Source: Thermoleophilia bacterium
GTDB taxonomy: Bacteria > Actinomycetota > Thermoleophilia > Gaiellales > JAICJC01
Direction of reading: 5' to 3'
Assembly: GCA_025928435.1 (NCBI GenBank)
Contig: JAICJM010000021.1
Span: 1 to 31,138, forward strand
Length of the DNA stretch: 31,138 nucleotides
Shown: positions 1-8,094 of the stretch, piece by piece
Layout: each line of letters begins with the position of its first letter
How positions within the stretch are numbered: the first letter of the stretch is position 1
Notes under the pieces: generated by a model
What the model saw: the letters and a program-made list of their open reading frames with translations, nothing else
Database searches by the model: none
What the model was told of the DNA's origin: nothing
Made by a program: the position numbers and the translations under genes

Positions 1-1
1 G

Positions 2-1999
2 ATCGCCCACATGCTCGAGTCGACGGCCCGCGAGGAGACCCCGCTGACGAGGCAGATGAACACGCTCACGCTGTGGATCGCAGGGGCTGCCGGCGTGACG
101 ATGGTGATCATGTTCGCCCTGGGAGCCAACCGCGGCGATCCATGGCGGGAGCTGTTCGTCACCGCCGTCGCGCTCGCGATCTCGGCGATCCCCGAGGCGC
201 TCCCGACCGTCGTCCAGGTGGTGCTGTCGCTCGGCAGCGTCGACCTGGCGGGGCGCAACGCCATCGTCAAGGAGCTGCCGTCGGTCGAGACCCTCGGGTT
301 CACGTCGGCCATCAACTCCGACAAGACGGGCACCCTCACGATGAACCAGATGACGGCGGTGGAGGTGGTCGGCACGTCCGACCGCTACACGATCTCCGGC
401 ATCGGCTACGGACTGGACGGGCGTGTCCACCACGCGGTGGGCTCGTCCGGCCACATCGAGGAGGCGATCCTTCCCTACGTGATCGCGAACGACGCCCGGC
501 TCGAGTCCGGCAGGGTGGTCGGCGACCCGACCGAGGGCGCGCTGCTCGTCCTCGCACACAAGGCGGGGCTCGACATCGAGGCGACCCGGAGCGAGAGGCC
601 GCGCCTCGCCACCCTGCCGTTCGACCCGAACTACAAGCTGATGGCGACCTTCAACCGCGAGACGGACGCCGCGGGGGGCGAGGTCGTCCGCGCGTACGTG
701 AAAGGCGCCGCGCCCGCCGTGCTCGAGCGGGCCGGCTCGCCGCCCTCCGGCGGGAGCGAGCACGTCACCCGCATGGAGGGCGCCGGCCTGCGCGTCATGG
801 CGGCGGCCGTCTGCGATCTCGATCCGAAGGACTTCGATCCGGACGGCGACCTGCTGGCGCATCTCACAGATCTCGAGGTCACGAGCCTCGTGGGCATGCT
901 CGATCCCCCACGCGACGAGTCGAAGCGTGCGGTGGCGGACGCCGGGTCGGCCCACATCCGCGTGCGCATGGTGACCGGCGACGACGTCGTCACCGGCGCG
1001 GCGATCGCAGAGCAGCTGGGTATCCGGGGCGAGGCGATCCTGGGAGCCGACTTCGCCGCCATGTCGGAGGCGGAACGGATGGAGCGGATCGAGACCATCG
1101 GGGTCGTCGGACGGGTTGCCCCCGAGCACAAGGTGCTGCTCGCCGAGACGCTCAAGGCCAGGGGCGAGGTCGTCGCCATGACCGGGGACGGCGTGAACGA
1201 CGCGCCGGCCATCAAGGCTGCGGACATCGGCATCGCGATGGGGAGCGGCACGGAGGTGGCCAAGAACGCCTCGCGGATGATCCTCTCGGACGACAACTTC
1301 GCCACGATCGTCTTCGCGGTCGAGCAGGGCCGCAAGCTCTACGACAACCTCAACAAGTACATCCGGTTCGTCCTCGTGATGCTGGTGGCGTTCGTCCTCA
1401 CGTTCCTGGGCGCGAGCCTCTTCAACGTCGCATCCGGCGAGCCGTTCACGGCGCCCCAGGTGCTCTGGATCCACTTCCTGATCAGCGCGCCGTTCGGCGT
1501 CGCGCTGGGGTTCGACCAGGAGACGCCGGGCCTGATGCGGCTCCGCCCGCGCCACCGTGGAGAGTCGATCCTGAGCCTGCCGGTGAAGCTCACCGCGGGT
1601 CTGGCGGGCCTCTTCATGGCCGCCGCGTCGCTCGTCGTGCTCGAGGTCGGCATCCACCATTACGGCAGCGCTCGGATCGGCAACTCGATCGCCTTCACCG
1701 CCTTCGCGCTGATGCTGGTCGCGGCCGCGTTCGAGTGCCGCAGCGAGACGCGCAGCGTCCTCGCGACCGACACCTTCGACAGCCGGCGGATGAACATGAT
1801 CGCCGCCGTCGAGGTGATCGGCGCCGTCCTGGCCACGGGCTGGAACTTCCTCAACCGCCTGCTCGGGACGGAGCAGCTGACGACCCAGCAGTTCGGCATC
1901 GCGCTCACATGCGCGCTCGTCCTGCTCCTCGCGTGGGAGGTGGCCAAGGCGGTCGCGCGACGCCGGGTCGCAGGGTCGGCCGATGACGTCGCGGCATGA
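2..1999 (+). CDS. P2-type cation-transporting ATPase, 5'-truncated by window edge
   Basis: Membrane P-type ATPase; the reading frame is open to the window edge, so the N-terminus (actuator domain, M1-M2) is missing. Residues are counted from the ATG at 11. Visible are M3, M4 with IPEALP (60-65), the phosphorylation motif DKTGTLT with Asp104, KGAA near 231 in the nucleotide-binding domain, TGDD at 322-325, the hinge TGDGVNDAP at 391-399, and a six-helix C-terminal half. Overall order and the PSVETLG...DKTGTLTMNQM context are those of P2 (SERCA/PMR1-like) pumps. Oddly, aligned by eye to SERCA, M5 Asn768 and Glu771 become Leu458 and Phe461, and M6 Asn796 and Asp800 become His488 and Ser492. Only the M4 Glu (62) remains, so Ca2+ transport is doubtful and the ion is unknown. 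It overlaps the next gene by 17 bp. Confidence 0.93.
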   Translation: MAHMLESTAREETPLTRQMNTLTLWIAGAAGVTMVIMFALGANRGDPWRELFVTAVALAISAIPEALPTVVQVVLSLGSVDLAGRNAIVKELPSVETLGFTSAINSDKTGTLTMNQMTAVEVVGTSDRYTISGIGYGLDGRVHHAVGSSGHIEEAILPYVIANDARLESGRVVGDPTEGALLVLAHKAGLDIEATRSERPRLATLPFDPNYKLMATFNRETDAAGGEVVRAYVKGAAPAVLERAGSPPSGGSEHVTRMEGAGLRVMAAAVCDLDPKDFDPDGDLLAHLTDLEVTSLVGMLDPPRDESKRAVADAGSAHIRVRMVTGDDVVTGAAIAEQLGIRGEAILGADFAAMSEAERMERIETIGVVGRVAPEHKVLLAETLKARGEVVAMTGDGVNDAPAIKAADIGIAMGSGTEVAKNASRMILSDDNFATIVFAVEQGRKLYDNLNKYIRFVLVMLVAFVLTFLGASLFNVASGEPFTAPQVLWIHFLISAPFGVALGFDQETPGLMRLRPRHRGESILSLPVKLTAGLAGLFMAAASLVVLEVGIHHYGSARIGNSIAFTAFALMLVAAAFECRSETRSVLATDTFDSRRMNMIAAVEVIGAVLATGWNFLNRLLGTEQLTTQQFGIALTCALVLLLAWEVAKAVARRRVAGSADDVAA

Positions 2000-2942
2000 C
2001 GGCCGGCTCGGCCTCGTGGTCGACGCGGCGTCGTTCCCTGCCCGGGCGGCGGCGGGCGTGTGCCGCGACCGGCTGGAGGACGTCGCCGAGGCGGTGCTGG
2101 CCGCGCCCGGCACGCGACGCGCGGTCGACCGGGCGCTGGCGGGGCCGCTGCCCGAGGAGATCGTCCGGTCGGCGGTGCGGAACCGCGTCCTCGAGCGGAT
2201 GCTCGCGGAGCTGGCCGCAGAGGGTGAGCTCGACGACCTGCTGAGCGGCGCGCTCCGGAGCCCCGAGACGAGCCGGCTGGTCGACCGGATCGTGGCAAGC
2301 GATGCGATGCAGCGGGCCTTGCGCGACGTGATGGCCTCGCCGGAGGTACGCCACGCGCTCGCCGGCCAGACGGCCGGGTTCTCCGAGGAGGTCGTGAGCG
2401 GCCTGCGCGACCGCGCGGCGGGGCTCGACGCGCGAGCGGACCGGCGTGGCGGCGAGCGCCCGGCTGCGTACGCCGGAATCGCGTCACGGGCGCTCGCGTT
2501 CGCCGCCGACGCCGTCGTCTGCGCCGCGCTCTTCGTCTCGGTGGCCGGGCCGGCGGCGCTGGCCGGGTGGATGGTCGGCGGCCTGCGGCCCGCGTGGCTC
2601 GCCGGCGCCCTGATGACGGCCGGTCTGACCGTTCTCAGCGGGTGCTACTTCGCGTTCTTCTGGAGCACCGCCGGACGCACACCCGGCATGCAGCTTCTCC
2701 ACCTGCGCGTCACCGTCGCCGACGGCTCCGGCGCGCCTTCGGCGCGCAGATCCCTCGTGCGGCTGGCGGGGCTCGCCCTCGCGATCATCCCGTTCTTCGC
2801 CGGCTTCCTGCCCGTGCTGTTCGACCGCCGCCGGCGCGGCATCGCCGACATGCTGGCCGGGACCGTCGTCGTCTACGGCGCCTCGCCCCGCGAGGCCGCC
2901 ACGACCGGCTCGCCCTCGCCGCCTTCACCGTCCTCGCGCTGA
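1983..2942 (+). CDS. RDD family membrane protein
   Basis: A 319-residue protein. The first ~160 residues are soluble, charged and alanine/leucine-rich with no family I recognise. The C-terminal ~130 residues form an RDD domain: RALAFAADAVV starts the first helix, a second hydrophobic pair follows, then GRTPGMQLLHLRV and the closing RRRGIADMLAGTVVV, which carries the diagnostic Arg and Asp. RDD proteins are membrane proteins of mostly unknown transport-related function. The ATG lies inside the end of the ATPase gene (17-bp overlap), implying co-transcription and possibly an accessory role to the pump (inference). Its last 70 bp overlap the 3' end of the converging SulP gene, an unusually long antisense overlap. 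Confidence 0.85.
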   Translation: MTSRHDGRLGLVVDAASFPARAAAGVCRDRLEDVAEAVLAAPGTRRAVDRALAGPLPEEIVRSAVRNRVLERMLAELAAEGELDDLLSGALRSPETSRLVDRIVASDAMQRALRDVMASPEVRHALAGQTAGFSEEVVSGLRDRAAGLDARADRRGGERPAAYAGIASRALAFAADAVVCAALFVSVAGPAALAGWMVGGLRPAWLAGALMTAGLTVLSGCYFAFFWSTAGRTPGMQLLHLRVTVADGSGAPSARRSLVRLAGLALAIIPFFAGFLPVLFDRRRRGIADMLAGTVVVYGASPREAATTGSPSPPSPSSR

Positions 2943-4642
2943 CGATACGCGGCAATCGCCGCCTCGAGGGTCGGATAGAAGTGGTTCGGGTCGATGGTGC
3001 CGGTGAGCTCGTAGCGCTCGATCTTGCGCCGCACGGGATCCTTCATCTCGGCGAACGCCAGGGAAACGCCCTTCGCGTTCAGCGCCACGTCCAGGTCGTG
3101 CAGCATGTCGGCCGCCGTCGTGTCGACGTCGGTGATCGGCTCGGCTGCGACGACGATCCACGCCGGCGGCGGGTCGGGCGCCGCCAGTCCCGTCACCTGG
3201 TCGCGGAACGTCCGCGCGTTCGCGAAGAAGAGCGGCGCGTCGAACCGGAACACCACCAGGCCCGGGATCTGCTCCGCGTCGGGATAGCTGCGCACGTCGT
3301 GCCAGCCGGGCAGCGCGGGCACGCGGCCCAGCACGGTCTGGTACGGCCACCACGCTCGCCGGAACACGTTCGCGACCGAGAGCGCGATCGCGACGACGAT
3401 GCCGGGCAGGACACCGAGCAGGGCCACGCCGAGAAACGCCGCGATCGACAGCCCGCACTCCGTCCGCCGCTGTCGCCACAGGCGCACGACGCCGGAGACG
3501 TCCGCGAGCGAGAGGGACGCGACGATCACCACGGCGGCGAGCGTCGGCTGTGGCAGGTCGCGGAGCAGGCCCGGGAACGCGAGCAGCATCGTCGCGATCG
3601 CGACCGCGCCGACGAGGCCGGTGACCTGCGTCTTCGCGCCCGCCTGCTCGGCGACGGCCGTCCGGGATCCGCTCGTGCTCACCGGGAAGCCCTGGAACAG
3701 CCCCGCGGCGATGTTTGCGGCGCCCACGCCCAGCATCTCCCGGTTCCCGTCGATCGCCTTACCGCTGCGTCCCGCGAACGCCGATGCCGTGGCGATCGTG
3801 TCCGCCAGCGAGACGAGCGCGATGCCGAACGCGCCCCCGACGAGGAGCGGGATGTCGGATGCGTGCACGTCGGGGATCGTGAGCGGCGGGAACCCCTGCG
3901 GGAGCGGGCCGACCAGATCGACGCCGTGGCCCTCGAGCCCGAACGCGTAGGCGGCCGCGATCGAGACGACGACGGCGGCGAGCACGCTCGGGACCGTGGG
4001 CCAGAACCGCTGCAGGAGGAGCATCACGGCCAGGGCGGCGAGGCCGACCGCCAGGGCCGCCGCCACCGTGTCACCGTCACCGACGCCGCGGGCGAACGCC
4101 TGCGCCTCGGCCAGGACGCCCGTTGCGTCGGTCGAGAACCCGAACAGCTTGGGCAGCTGCCCGATCAGGATCGTGACCGCCAGGCCGTTCATGTAGCCGA
4201 TCATGGTCGGCTTCGACAGAAGATCGGCCACGAAGCCGAGCCGCGCCATGGCCCCGAGCGAGGTGATCGCGCCGACCAGCAGGCCCAGCATCGACGCGAG
4301 CGCCATCGCCCGCTCGGGATCCCCCTGCGCCCCGGCGATCGGCAGGATGACCGCGGCGATCATCGGCCCCAGGGACGAGTCGGGGCCGAGCACGAGCACG
4401 GGCGAGGGCCCGAAGACCGCGTAGCCGGCGAGGCACAGGATCGAGGTGTAGAGGCCGGTGATCGCGGGCAGTCCGGCGAGCTCCGCGTAGGCCATGCCCT
4501 GCGGGACGAGCAACGTGGACAGGACGAGCCCGGCGACCAGGTCGCGCGGGAGCCAGCCGGCGTCGTACGCCGCCGCCGTCTGCAGTCCGGGCACGTGCTT
4601 GCGGAAGTTCCGGGCGCGACCCGGCCGGGATCTCGTCGCCAC
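2873..4642 (-). CDS. SulP family anion permease with C-terminal STAS domain
   Basis: A 589-residue inner-membrane transporter of the SulP/SLC26 family (sulfate, bicarbonate or related anions). The N-terminal signature runs DLVAGLVLSTLLVPQGMAYAELAGLP, with a long hydrophobic core of about a dozen helices to ~residue 430 including GFPVSTSGSRTAVAEQAGAKTQ. A cytoplasmic STAS domain follows (~450-565; the segment DVDTTAADML matches the usual DxSG-type loop). Length and order are typical. The substrate cannot be read from sequence. It diverges from the lipid-kinase gene, and its own dyad promoter lies at 4670-4714. A SulP protein (Rv1739c) also sits in the DosR dormancy region of Mycobacterium tuberculosis, a suggestive parallel only. 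The 3' end overlaps the RDD gene. Confidence 0.94.
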   Translation of the reverse strand: MATRSRPGRARNFRKHVPGLQTAAAYDAGWLPRDLVAGLVLSTLLVPQGMAYAELAGLPAITGLYTSILCLAGYAVFGPSPVLVLGPDSSLGPMIAAVILPIAGAQGDPERAMALASMLGLLVGAITSLGAMARLGFVADLLSKPTMIGYMNGLAVTILIGQLPKLFGFSTDATGVLAEAQAFARGVGDGDTVAAALAVGLAALAVMLLLQRFWPTVPSVLAAVVVSIAAAYAFGLEGHGVDLVGPLPQGFPPLTIPDVHASDIPLLVGGAFGIALVSLADTIATASAFAGRSGKAIDGNREMLGVGAANIAAGLFQGFPVSTSGSRTAVAEQAGAKTQVTGLVGAVAIATMLLAFPGLLRDLPQPTLAAVVIVASLSLADVSGVVRLWRQRRTECGLSIAAFLGVALLGVLPGIVVAIALSVANVFRRAWWPYQTVLGRVPALPGWHDVRSYPDAEQIPGLVVFRFDAPLFFANARTFRDQVTGLAAPDPPPAWIVVAAEPITDVDTTAADMLHDLDVALNAKGVSLAFAEMKDPVRRKIERYELTGTIDPNHFYPTLEAAIAAYRQREDGEGGEGEPVVAASRGEAP

Positions 4643-4669
4643 CGCTCACCTCTCGAGTGCGTTCGCGAG

Positions 4670-4714
4670 ACTTTCCGCGCTCCCGGCGGCCGCCGCATCG
4701 TCCGTTCGGGATCA
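4670..4714 (-). promoter_or_regulatory. Dyad promoter for the SulP gene
   Basis: In the gene direction the dyad at 4714-4698 reads TGATCC-CGAAC-GGACGA, one mismatch from TCRTCC-N5-GGAYGA. After 22 nt comes the hexamer GAAAGT (4675-4670), with A at position 2 and T at 6. The predicted start of transcription is about 20 nt before the ATG at 4642. Same geometry as the other sites in this window. Confidence 0.5.
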
Positions 4715-4749
4715 CGTGCGCTTCCACGCCGCAACCGGCCTGCCCCGGC

Positions 4750-4794
4750 TCATCCCCTTGGGACGAGGCGGACGTGCGCGCGGCCGGACACGAT
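4750..4794 (+). promoter_or_regulatory. Dyad promoter for the lipid-kinase operon (perfect site)
   Basis: TCATCC-CCTTG-GGACGA at 4750-4766 is an exact inverted repeat and an exact match to the window consensus. CACGAT (4789-4794) begins 22 nt later, the same hexamer as at two other dyad promoters. Six nt separate it from the ATG at 4801, so the mRNA would be leaderless. I predicted this site from the hexamer position after aligning the other promoters, which makes it a useful internal check. Confidence 0.6.
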
Positions 4795-4800
4795 CGCCAC

Positions 4801-6171
4801 ATGAGGACATACCGCACGTCGAGCGTCCGGATCGCGGCGCTCGCGGCGCTGGCGGCTGCCGTCGTCGCCGTGCTCATGCTGACCCTCGCGCTCTTCACGA
4901 GCCCCGCGGGCGCTGCCGTGGGAATGGCGGCGGTGTGCGTGGCCGCGGGCTGCGGATGGCTCGCGCTCACACGCTCGGGGCTCGTCCGCGGGCTCGCGCT
5001 GGCCGGCGCCGGCGCCGCCACGTTCGCCGCCGTTGTCGCGCTCGCCCGCGGCGACATCCTCTGGGCGGTCGTCGCGTTCGCCGCCAGCCTCGCCATCTAC
5101 ACGGCCGCGAGCCGTTCGACCGGGCGAGCGGTCAGGCGCCGGCGGCAGCGGGCGATGCCGCAGGCGCGGGGGGCCCGGGGGCAGGGCGTCCTTCTGATGA
5201 ACCCGAAGTCGGGCGGCGGCAAGGTCGAGCGCTTCAACCTCGCGGACGAGGCGCTGCGGCGCGGGATCAGGACGATCGAGCTCCAGCCCGGCGACGACCT
5301 GCGCAGCCTCGCCGCCGAGGCGATCCGATCGGCGCGCGCGATCGGGATGGCCGGGGGCGACGGCTCGCAGGCGATCGTGGCCGAGGTCGCGATGCGCCAC
5401 GAGGTCCCGTACGTCTGCGTCCCGGCCGGGACGCGCAATCACCTCGCCCTCGACCTCGGCCTCGACCGCGAGGACGTCGTCGCGGCGCTCGACGGGTTCA
5501 CGACCGGAGTGGAGCGGCGGATCGACCTCGCCCTCGTGAACGGGCGCGTCTTCGTCAACAACGTCTCGCTGGGCGTCTACGCGGAGATCGTGCAGTCGGA
5601 CCGGTACCGCGACGCGAAGCTGCGGACGATGCAGCGCATGCTCCCCGACCTGCTCGGCCCCGACGCACGGCCGCTCGACCTGCGCTTCACGGACGGCGAC
5701 GGGCTCCGGCACGACACGGCCCAGCTGCTCATGGTCTCGAACAACCCGTATGCCCTCGACCGCCTGCTCGGCTCCGGGTCGCGGCCCAAGCTCGACACCG
5801 GCCTTCTGGGCGTGTTCGCCGTCGAGATCGAGAGCTCGGCCCAGGCGACGCAGCTCTTCGCGCTCGAGTCGGTGGGCCGCGCCCGGACCTTCGGCGGCTG
5901 GCTCGAGTGGTCGGCCCCGGCGTTCACGGTGGAGTCGCGCACAGCCGTCGCCGCGGGGGTCGACGGCGAGGCGATGAGCCTCGAGCCGCCGCTGCGGTTC
6001 GAGTGCGTTCCGGGGGCGCTGACGGTCTTGCTGCCGCCGACCGCCGTCGGCGCCTCGCCGGCCGCGCTCTCGGCCGCCATGTCCCGTGCCGGCGTCGGAG
6101 AGCTGTGGCAGGCGGCCCGCACCGGAGGCACCGCGACGCCTGCGGACCGGAGCCGCGGCGCCGGCCGGTGA
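4801..6171 (+). CDS. Diacylglycerol-kinase-like lipid kinase with N-terminal membrane segment
   Basis: A 456-residue protein. Residues ~10-95 are hydrophobic (about three helices); from ~130 follows a DAGK catalytic domain: LMNPKSGGGK (132-141), the phosphate-binding loop GGDGS (185-189) and PAGTRNHLALDLGL, a variant of the GTxNDxAR motif. VNNVSLGVYAEIV and the C-terminal beta-rich half complete the fold. The family phosphorylates diacylglycerol, sphingoid bases or similar lipids with ATP; the substrate is not deducible. The ATG at 4801 is preferred over an upstream in-frame ATG at 4657, because a dyad promoter sits 6 nt before it and the upstream residues look non-coding. The stop overlaps the start of the PAP2 phosphatase (GTGA), making an opposed kinase/phosphatase lipid pair. 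Confidence 0.88.
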   Translation: MRTYRTSSVRIAALAALAAAVVAVLMLTLALFTSPAGAAVGMAAVCVAAGCGWLALTRSGLVRGLALAGAGAATFAAVVALARGDILWAVVAFAASLAIYTAASRSTGRAVRRRRQRAMPQARGARGQGVLLMNPKSGGGKVERFNLADEALRRGIRTIELQPGDDLRSLAAEAIRSARAIGMAGGDGSQAIVAEVAMRHEVPYVCVPAGTRNHLALDLGLDREDVVAALDGFTTGVERRIDLALVNGRVFVNNVSLGVYAEIVQSDRYRDAKLRTMQRMLPDLLGPDARPLDLRFTDGDGLRHDTAQLLMVSNNPYALDRLLGSGSRPKLDTGLLGVFAVEIESSAQATQLFALESVGRARTFGGWLEWSAPAFTVESRTAVAAGVDGEAMSLEPPLRFECVPGALTVLLPPTAVGASPAALSAAMSRAGVGELWQAARTGGTATPADRSRGAGR

Positions 6172-6746
6172 CGGCGGCCGCCGACCCTGCGCGCTGGAGT
6201 GGGGCGCTGGGAGACCTGGCGGCGATCGACGACGCGGTCTACCGGGCCGTCGCGGCGACGCCGTCGCCCGCCCTCGACCACGCGCTCGCCCGCCTGTCGC
6301 GCGCGGCCGACCGATCGGTGCTGTGGATGGCGATCGCGGCGGGCCTCGAGGCTGTCGGCGGAAGACCCGGCCGCCGGGCGGCCGTGGCCGGCCTGGCGTC
6401 TGTCGCCGCGACGTCGGCGCTCGCGAACGCCGGGCTGAAGCACCTCCACCGCCGCCCCCGACCGGACGCCGCCGCTGCCGGCGTCGGCGCGGGCCGCGCC
6501 GTGCGGATGCCGCGGTCGGCGTCCTTCCCATCCGGCCACGCGGCGTCGGCGTTCGCGTTTGCGACCGCCGCCGGCGCCGAGGCCCCCGTCCTCGCCTTTC
6601 CGCTGCGGTGCGTGGCCGCCGCGGTGGCCTACTCGCGCGTGCACGGCGGCGCCCACTATCCCGGGGACGTGATCGCGGGCGCGCTCCTCGGTAGCGCGGT
6701 CGCCGCGGCCGTGGGACGGGGGATGCGCGGCCTCACGCCCCGCTGA
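6168..6746 (+). CDS. PAP2 family phosphatase
   Basis: A 192-residue integral membrane phosphatase of the PAP2 superfamily, which dephosphorylates lipid phosphates or isoprenyl diphosphates. All three motifs are present: K91-x6-RP (KHLHRRPRPD), PSGH at 121-124 and SRVHGGAHYPGDV at 156-168, with catalytic His124 and His163 and Asp167. Hydrophobic helices flank the motifs. The GTG start overlaps the kinase stop by 4 bp, so the two are translationally coupled. The neighbourhood suggests interconversion of a lipid and its phosphate. The start is the only one that keeps the coupling; upstream reading in this frame lies antisense to or inside other genes. Confidence 0.9.
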   Translation: MTAAADPARWSGALGDLAAIDDAVYRAVAATPSPALDHALARLSRAADRSVLWMAIAAGLEAVGGRPGRRAAVAGLASVAATSALANAGLKHLHRRPRPDAAAAGVGAGRAVRMPRSASFPSGHAASAFAFATAAGAEAPVLAFPLRCVAAAVAYSRVHGGAHYPGDVIAGALLGSAVAAAVGRGMRGLTPR

Positions 6747-6760
6747 TGGGACCATGCGAT

Positions 6761-6796
6761 GGCCCGGCGGGCAGCGCCTCGATCGCCCGCCGGGCC
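6761..6796. terminator. Hairpin terminator between converging genes
   Basis: A perfect 12-bp stem, GGCCCGGCGGGC (6761-6772) and its complement (6785-6796), with a 12-nt loop, lies 14 nt after the PAP2 stop and 107 nt before the end of the converging gene. There is no T-tract, as is common in high-GC actinobacteria. The stem core is repeated in the hairpin at 12420-12449. Confidence 0.65.
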
Positions 6797-6903
6797 GTCC
6801 CCGTGCCCCCTGCCTAACGCCGGCGGCGCGCGACCCGCCGCGACGTGCGGCGGCCCGTCCTCCGTGCGACTCTCCGTGCTCCGAACATCCTTCGTCCTTC
6901 CTG

Positions 6904-7443
6904 TCAGCGGGTATCGACCAGCGCGTGCGCCTCGGCATCCTCGCGTGTCATCGCCCCGATCGCGACGAGATCGATCGGGCTCACGAAGCCGTCCGAGATG
7001 CGGAAGCCACCGGCGCGCGCGACGGCGTCGCGGAGGCCGACGGCCCAGTGGTGCTCGACCATGAGGAGCGCCGCGGCGGTGTCGTTCGGGATGTCCTCGA
7101 CGACGTCCCAGACCTCCTCCTCGGAGAACATGTCCATGCCGCCCTCCGCGCCGAGCTCGGCGCCGGCCATCGCCATCTCCTCCACGGCCGCCTCGTCGTC
7201 TCCGGCGGCGCCGATGCCGATCAGCGCGCCGATCTTGGCGCCGAGCTCGACGCGCTCATCGCGGGTCAGGTTGTCCATCTTCAGGATGGCGACGTCGCCG
7301 TCCGCGTCCTTGCTCACCGCGAGCGCGTCGATGACCCGGATCGTGTCCGAGTCGCGCAGCTTCTCGAGCTCGGCCAGGACCTCGCCCTGGAAGTTCGGGT
7401 GGGTGAATCCGAGCACGATCAGCTGTACGGGCCCAACTGCCAT
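6904..7443 (-). CDS. DUF6325/DUF1269-like protein
   Basis: A 179-residue acidic protein. MAVGPVQLIVLGFTHPNFQGEVLAEL...IRVIDALAVSKDADGDV resembles the actinobacterial DUF6325/DUF1269-type proteins I know as neighbours of SHOCT genes. The middle is rich in Glu, Ala and Met (DDEAAVEEMAMAGAELG), and the C-terminal part (LMVEHHWAVGLRDAVARAGG) is the usual closing block. Function is unknown. The ATG at 7443 has a strong ribosome site (GAGGAGG, ~7452-7458). It lies 40 bp downstream of the SHOCT gene and presumably shares its dyad promoter. Confidence 0.75.
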   Translation of the reverse strand: MAVGPVQLIVLGFTHPNFQGEVLAELEKLRDSDTIRVIDALAVSKDADGDVAILKMDNLTRDERVELGAKIGALIGIGAAGDDEAAVEEMAMAGAELGAEGGMDMFSEEEVWDVVEDIPNDTAAALLMVEHHWAVGLRDAVARAGGFRISDGFVSPIDLVAIGAMTREDAEAHALVDTR

Positions 7444-7483
7444 GATTCGTCCTCCTCGTCCTGTCGGCCTCGCGCGCCGGGGG

Positions 7484-7858
7484 TCAGGCCAGCACGCGGG
7501 ACTTGATCGACGTGTACTCGTCCTGCGAGATGGCGCCGCTGTCCAGGAGCGCCTTGGCGTTCGAGATCTCGGCCGCCGCCCCGGAGCCGTTCCCGGCGCG
7601 GGCGTCGCGGTGGCCGCGCGCCTCCATGTAGCCGTGCGCGCGCTCCGCCATCCCCTCGGAGTTCGCCACCATGTAGGCGATGAGGCTGATGAACGGAAGC
7701 ACGAACAGGAAGACCAGCCAGGCCCCCTTCTTCCAGCCCGAGGCATCGCGCCGCCGGAACACGTCCACGATGACCTGGACGAGCATCATGAAATACACGA
7801 CCATGAAGAAGATGGCGAGCAGCGTCCACAGGAACTCGCCCACCGACAACACGACCAT
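7484..7858 (-). CDS. Membrane protein with C-terminal SHOCT domain
   Basis: A 124-residue protein with two transmembrane helices (VGEFLWTLLAIFFMVVYFMMLV and the segment GAWLVFLFVLPFISLIAYMVA), a PLDc_N-like arrangement. A charged linker follows, then a SHOCT motif (AKALLDSGAISQDEYTSIKSRVL, ~99-122). SHOCT domains are short C-terminal oligomerisation or regulatory modules. An AAAGGAG ribosome site precedes the ATG. It heads an operon with the DUF6325-like gene and is preceded by a dyad promoter at 7887-7931. The precise role is unknown. Confidence 0.85.
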   Translation of the reverse strand: MVVLSVGEFLWTLLAIFFMVVYFMMLVQVIVDVFRRRDASGWKKGAWLVFLFVLPFISLIAYMVANSEGMAERAHGYMEARGHRDARAGNGSGAAAEISNAKALLDSGAISQDEYTSIKSRVLA

Positions 7859-7886
7859 CGTCCCGTCTCCTTTCTCGGGTCACCCC

Positions 7887-7931
7887 ATCGTGTCGCGGCA
7901 GCCGCGGCGGCACGTCATCCCGACCGGGTGA
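7887..7931 (-). promoter_or_regulatory. Dyad promoter for the SHOCT/DUF6325-like operon
   Basis: In the gene direction, TCACCC-GGTCG-GGATGA (7931-7915), then 22 nt, then CACGAT (7892-7887). The hexamer lies 28 nt before the ATG, leaving room for the ribosome site. The rest of the 7859-8094 gap shows nothing else I can support. Confidence 0.55.
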
Positions 7932-8094
7932 ACGCGGGGTTGGGGTCGGTTGAGCCAGCGGCGCTCGGCGTGCCGGCGCCGGACCCCCGAGCTGTCCCCC
8001 TGGACCACGCGACACCAACCCGCCGCAGCGCAGCGCTTCCACGTGAGAGCTTGCGGAGCTGCGGCGGGCGACCGGGACGGCCGCTCCCGAGCCG

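Noticed and set aside
2567..4804. Long plus-strand open frame across the SulP gene
   Set aside because: Low-complexity antisense shadow; SulP motifs on the other strand are unambiguous.
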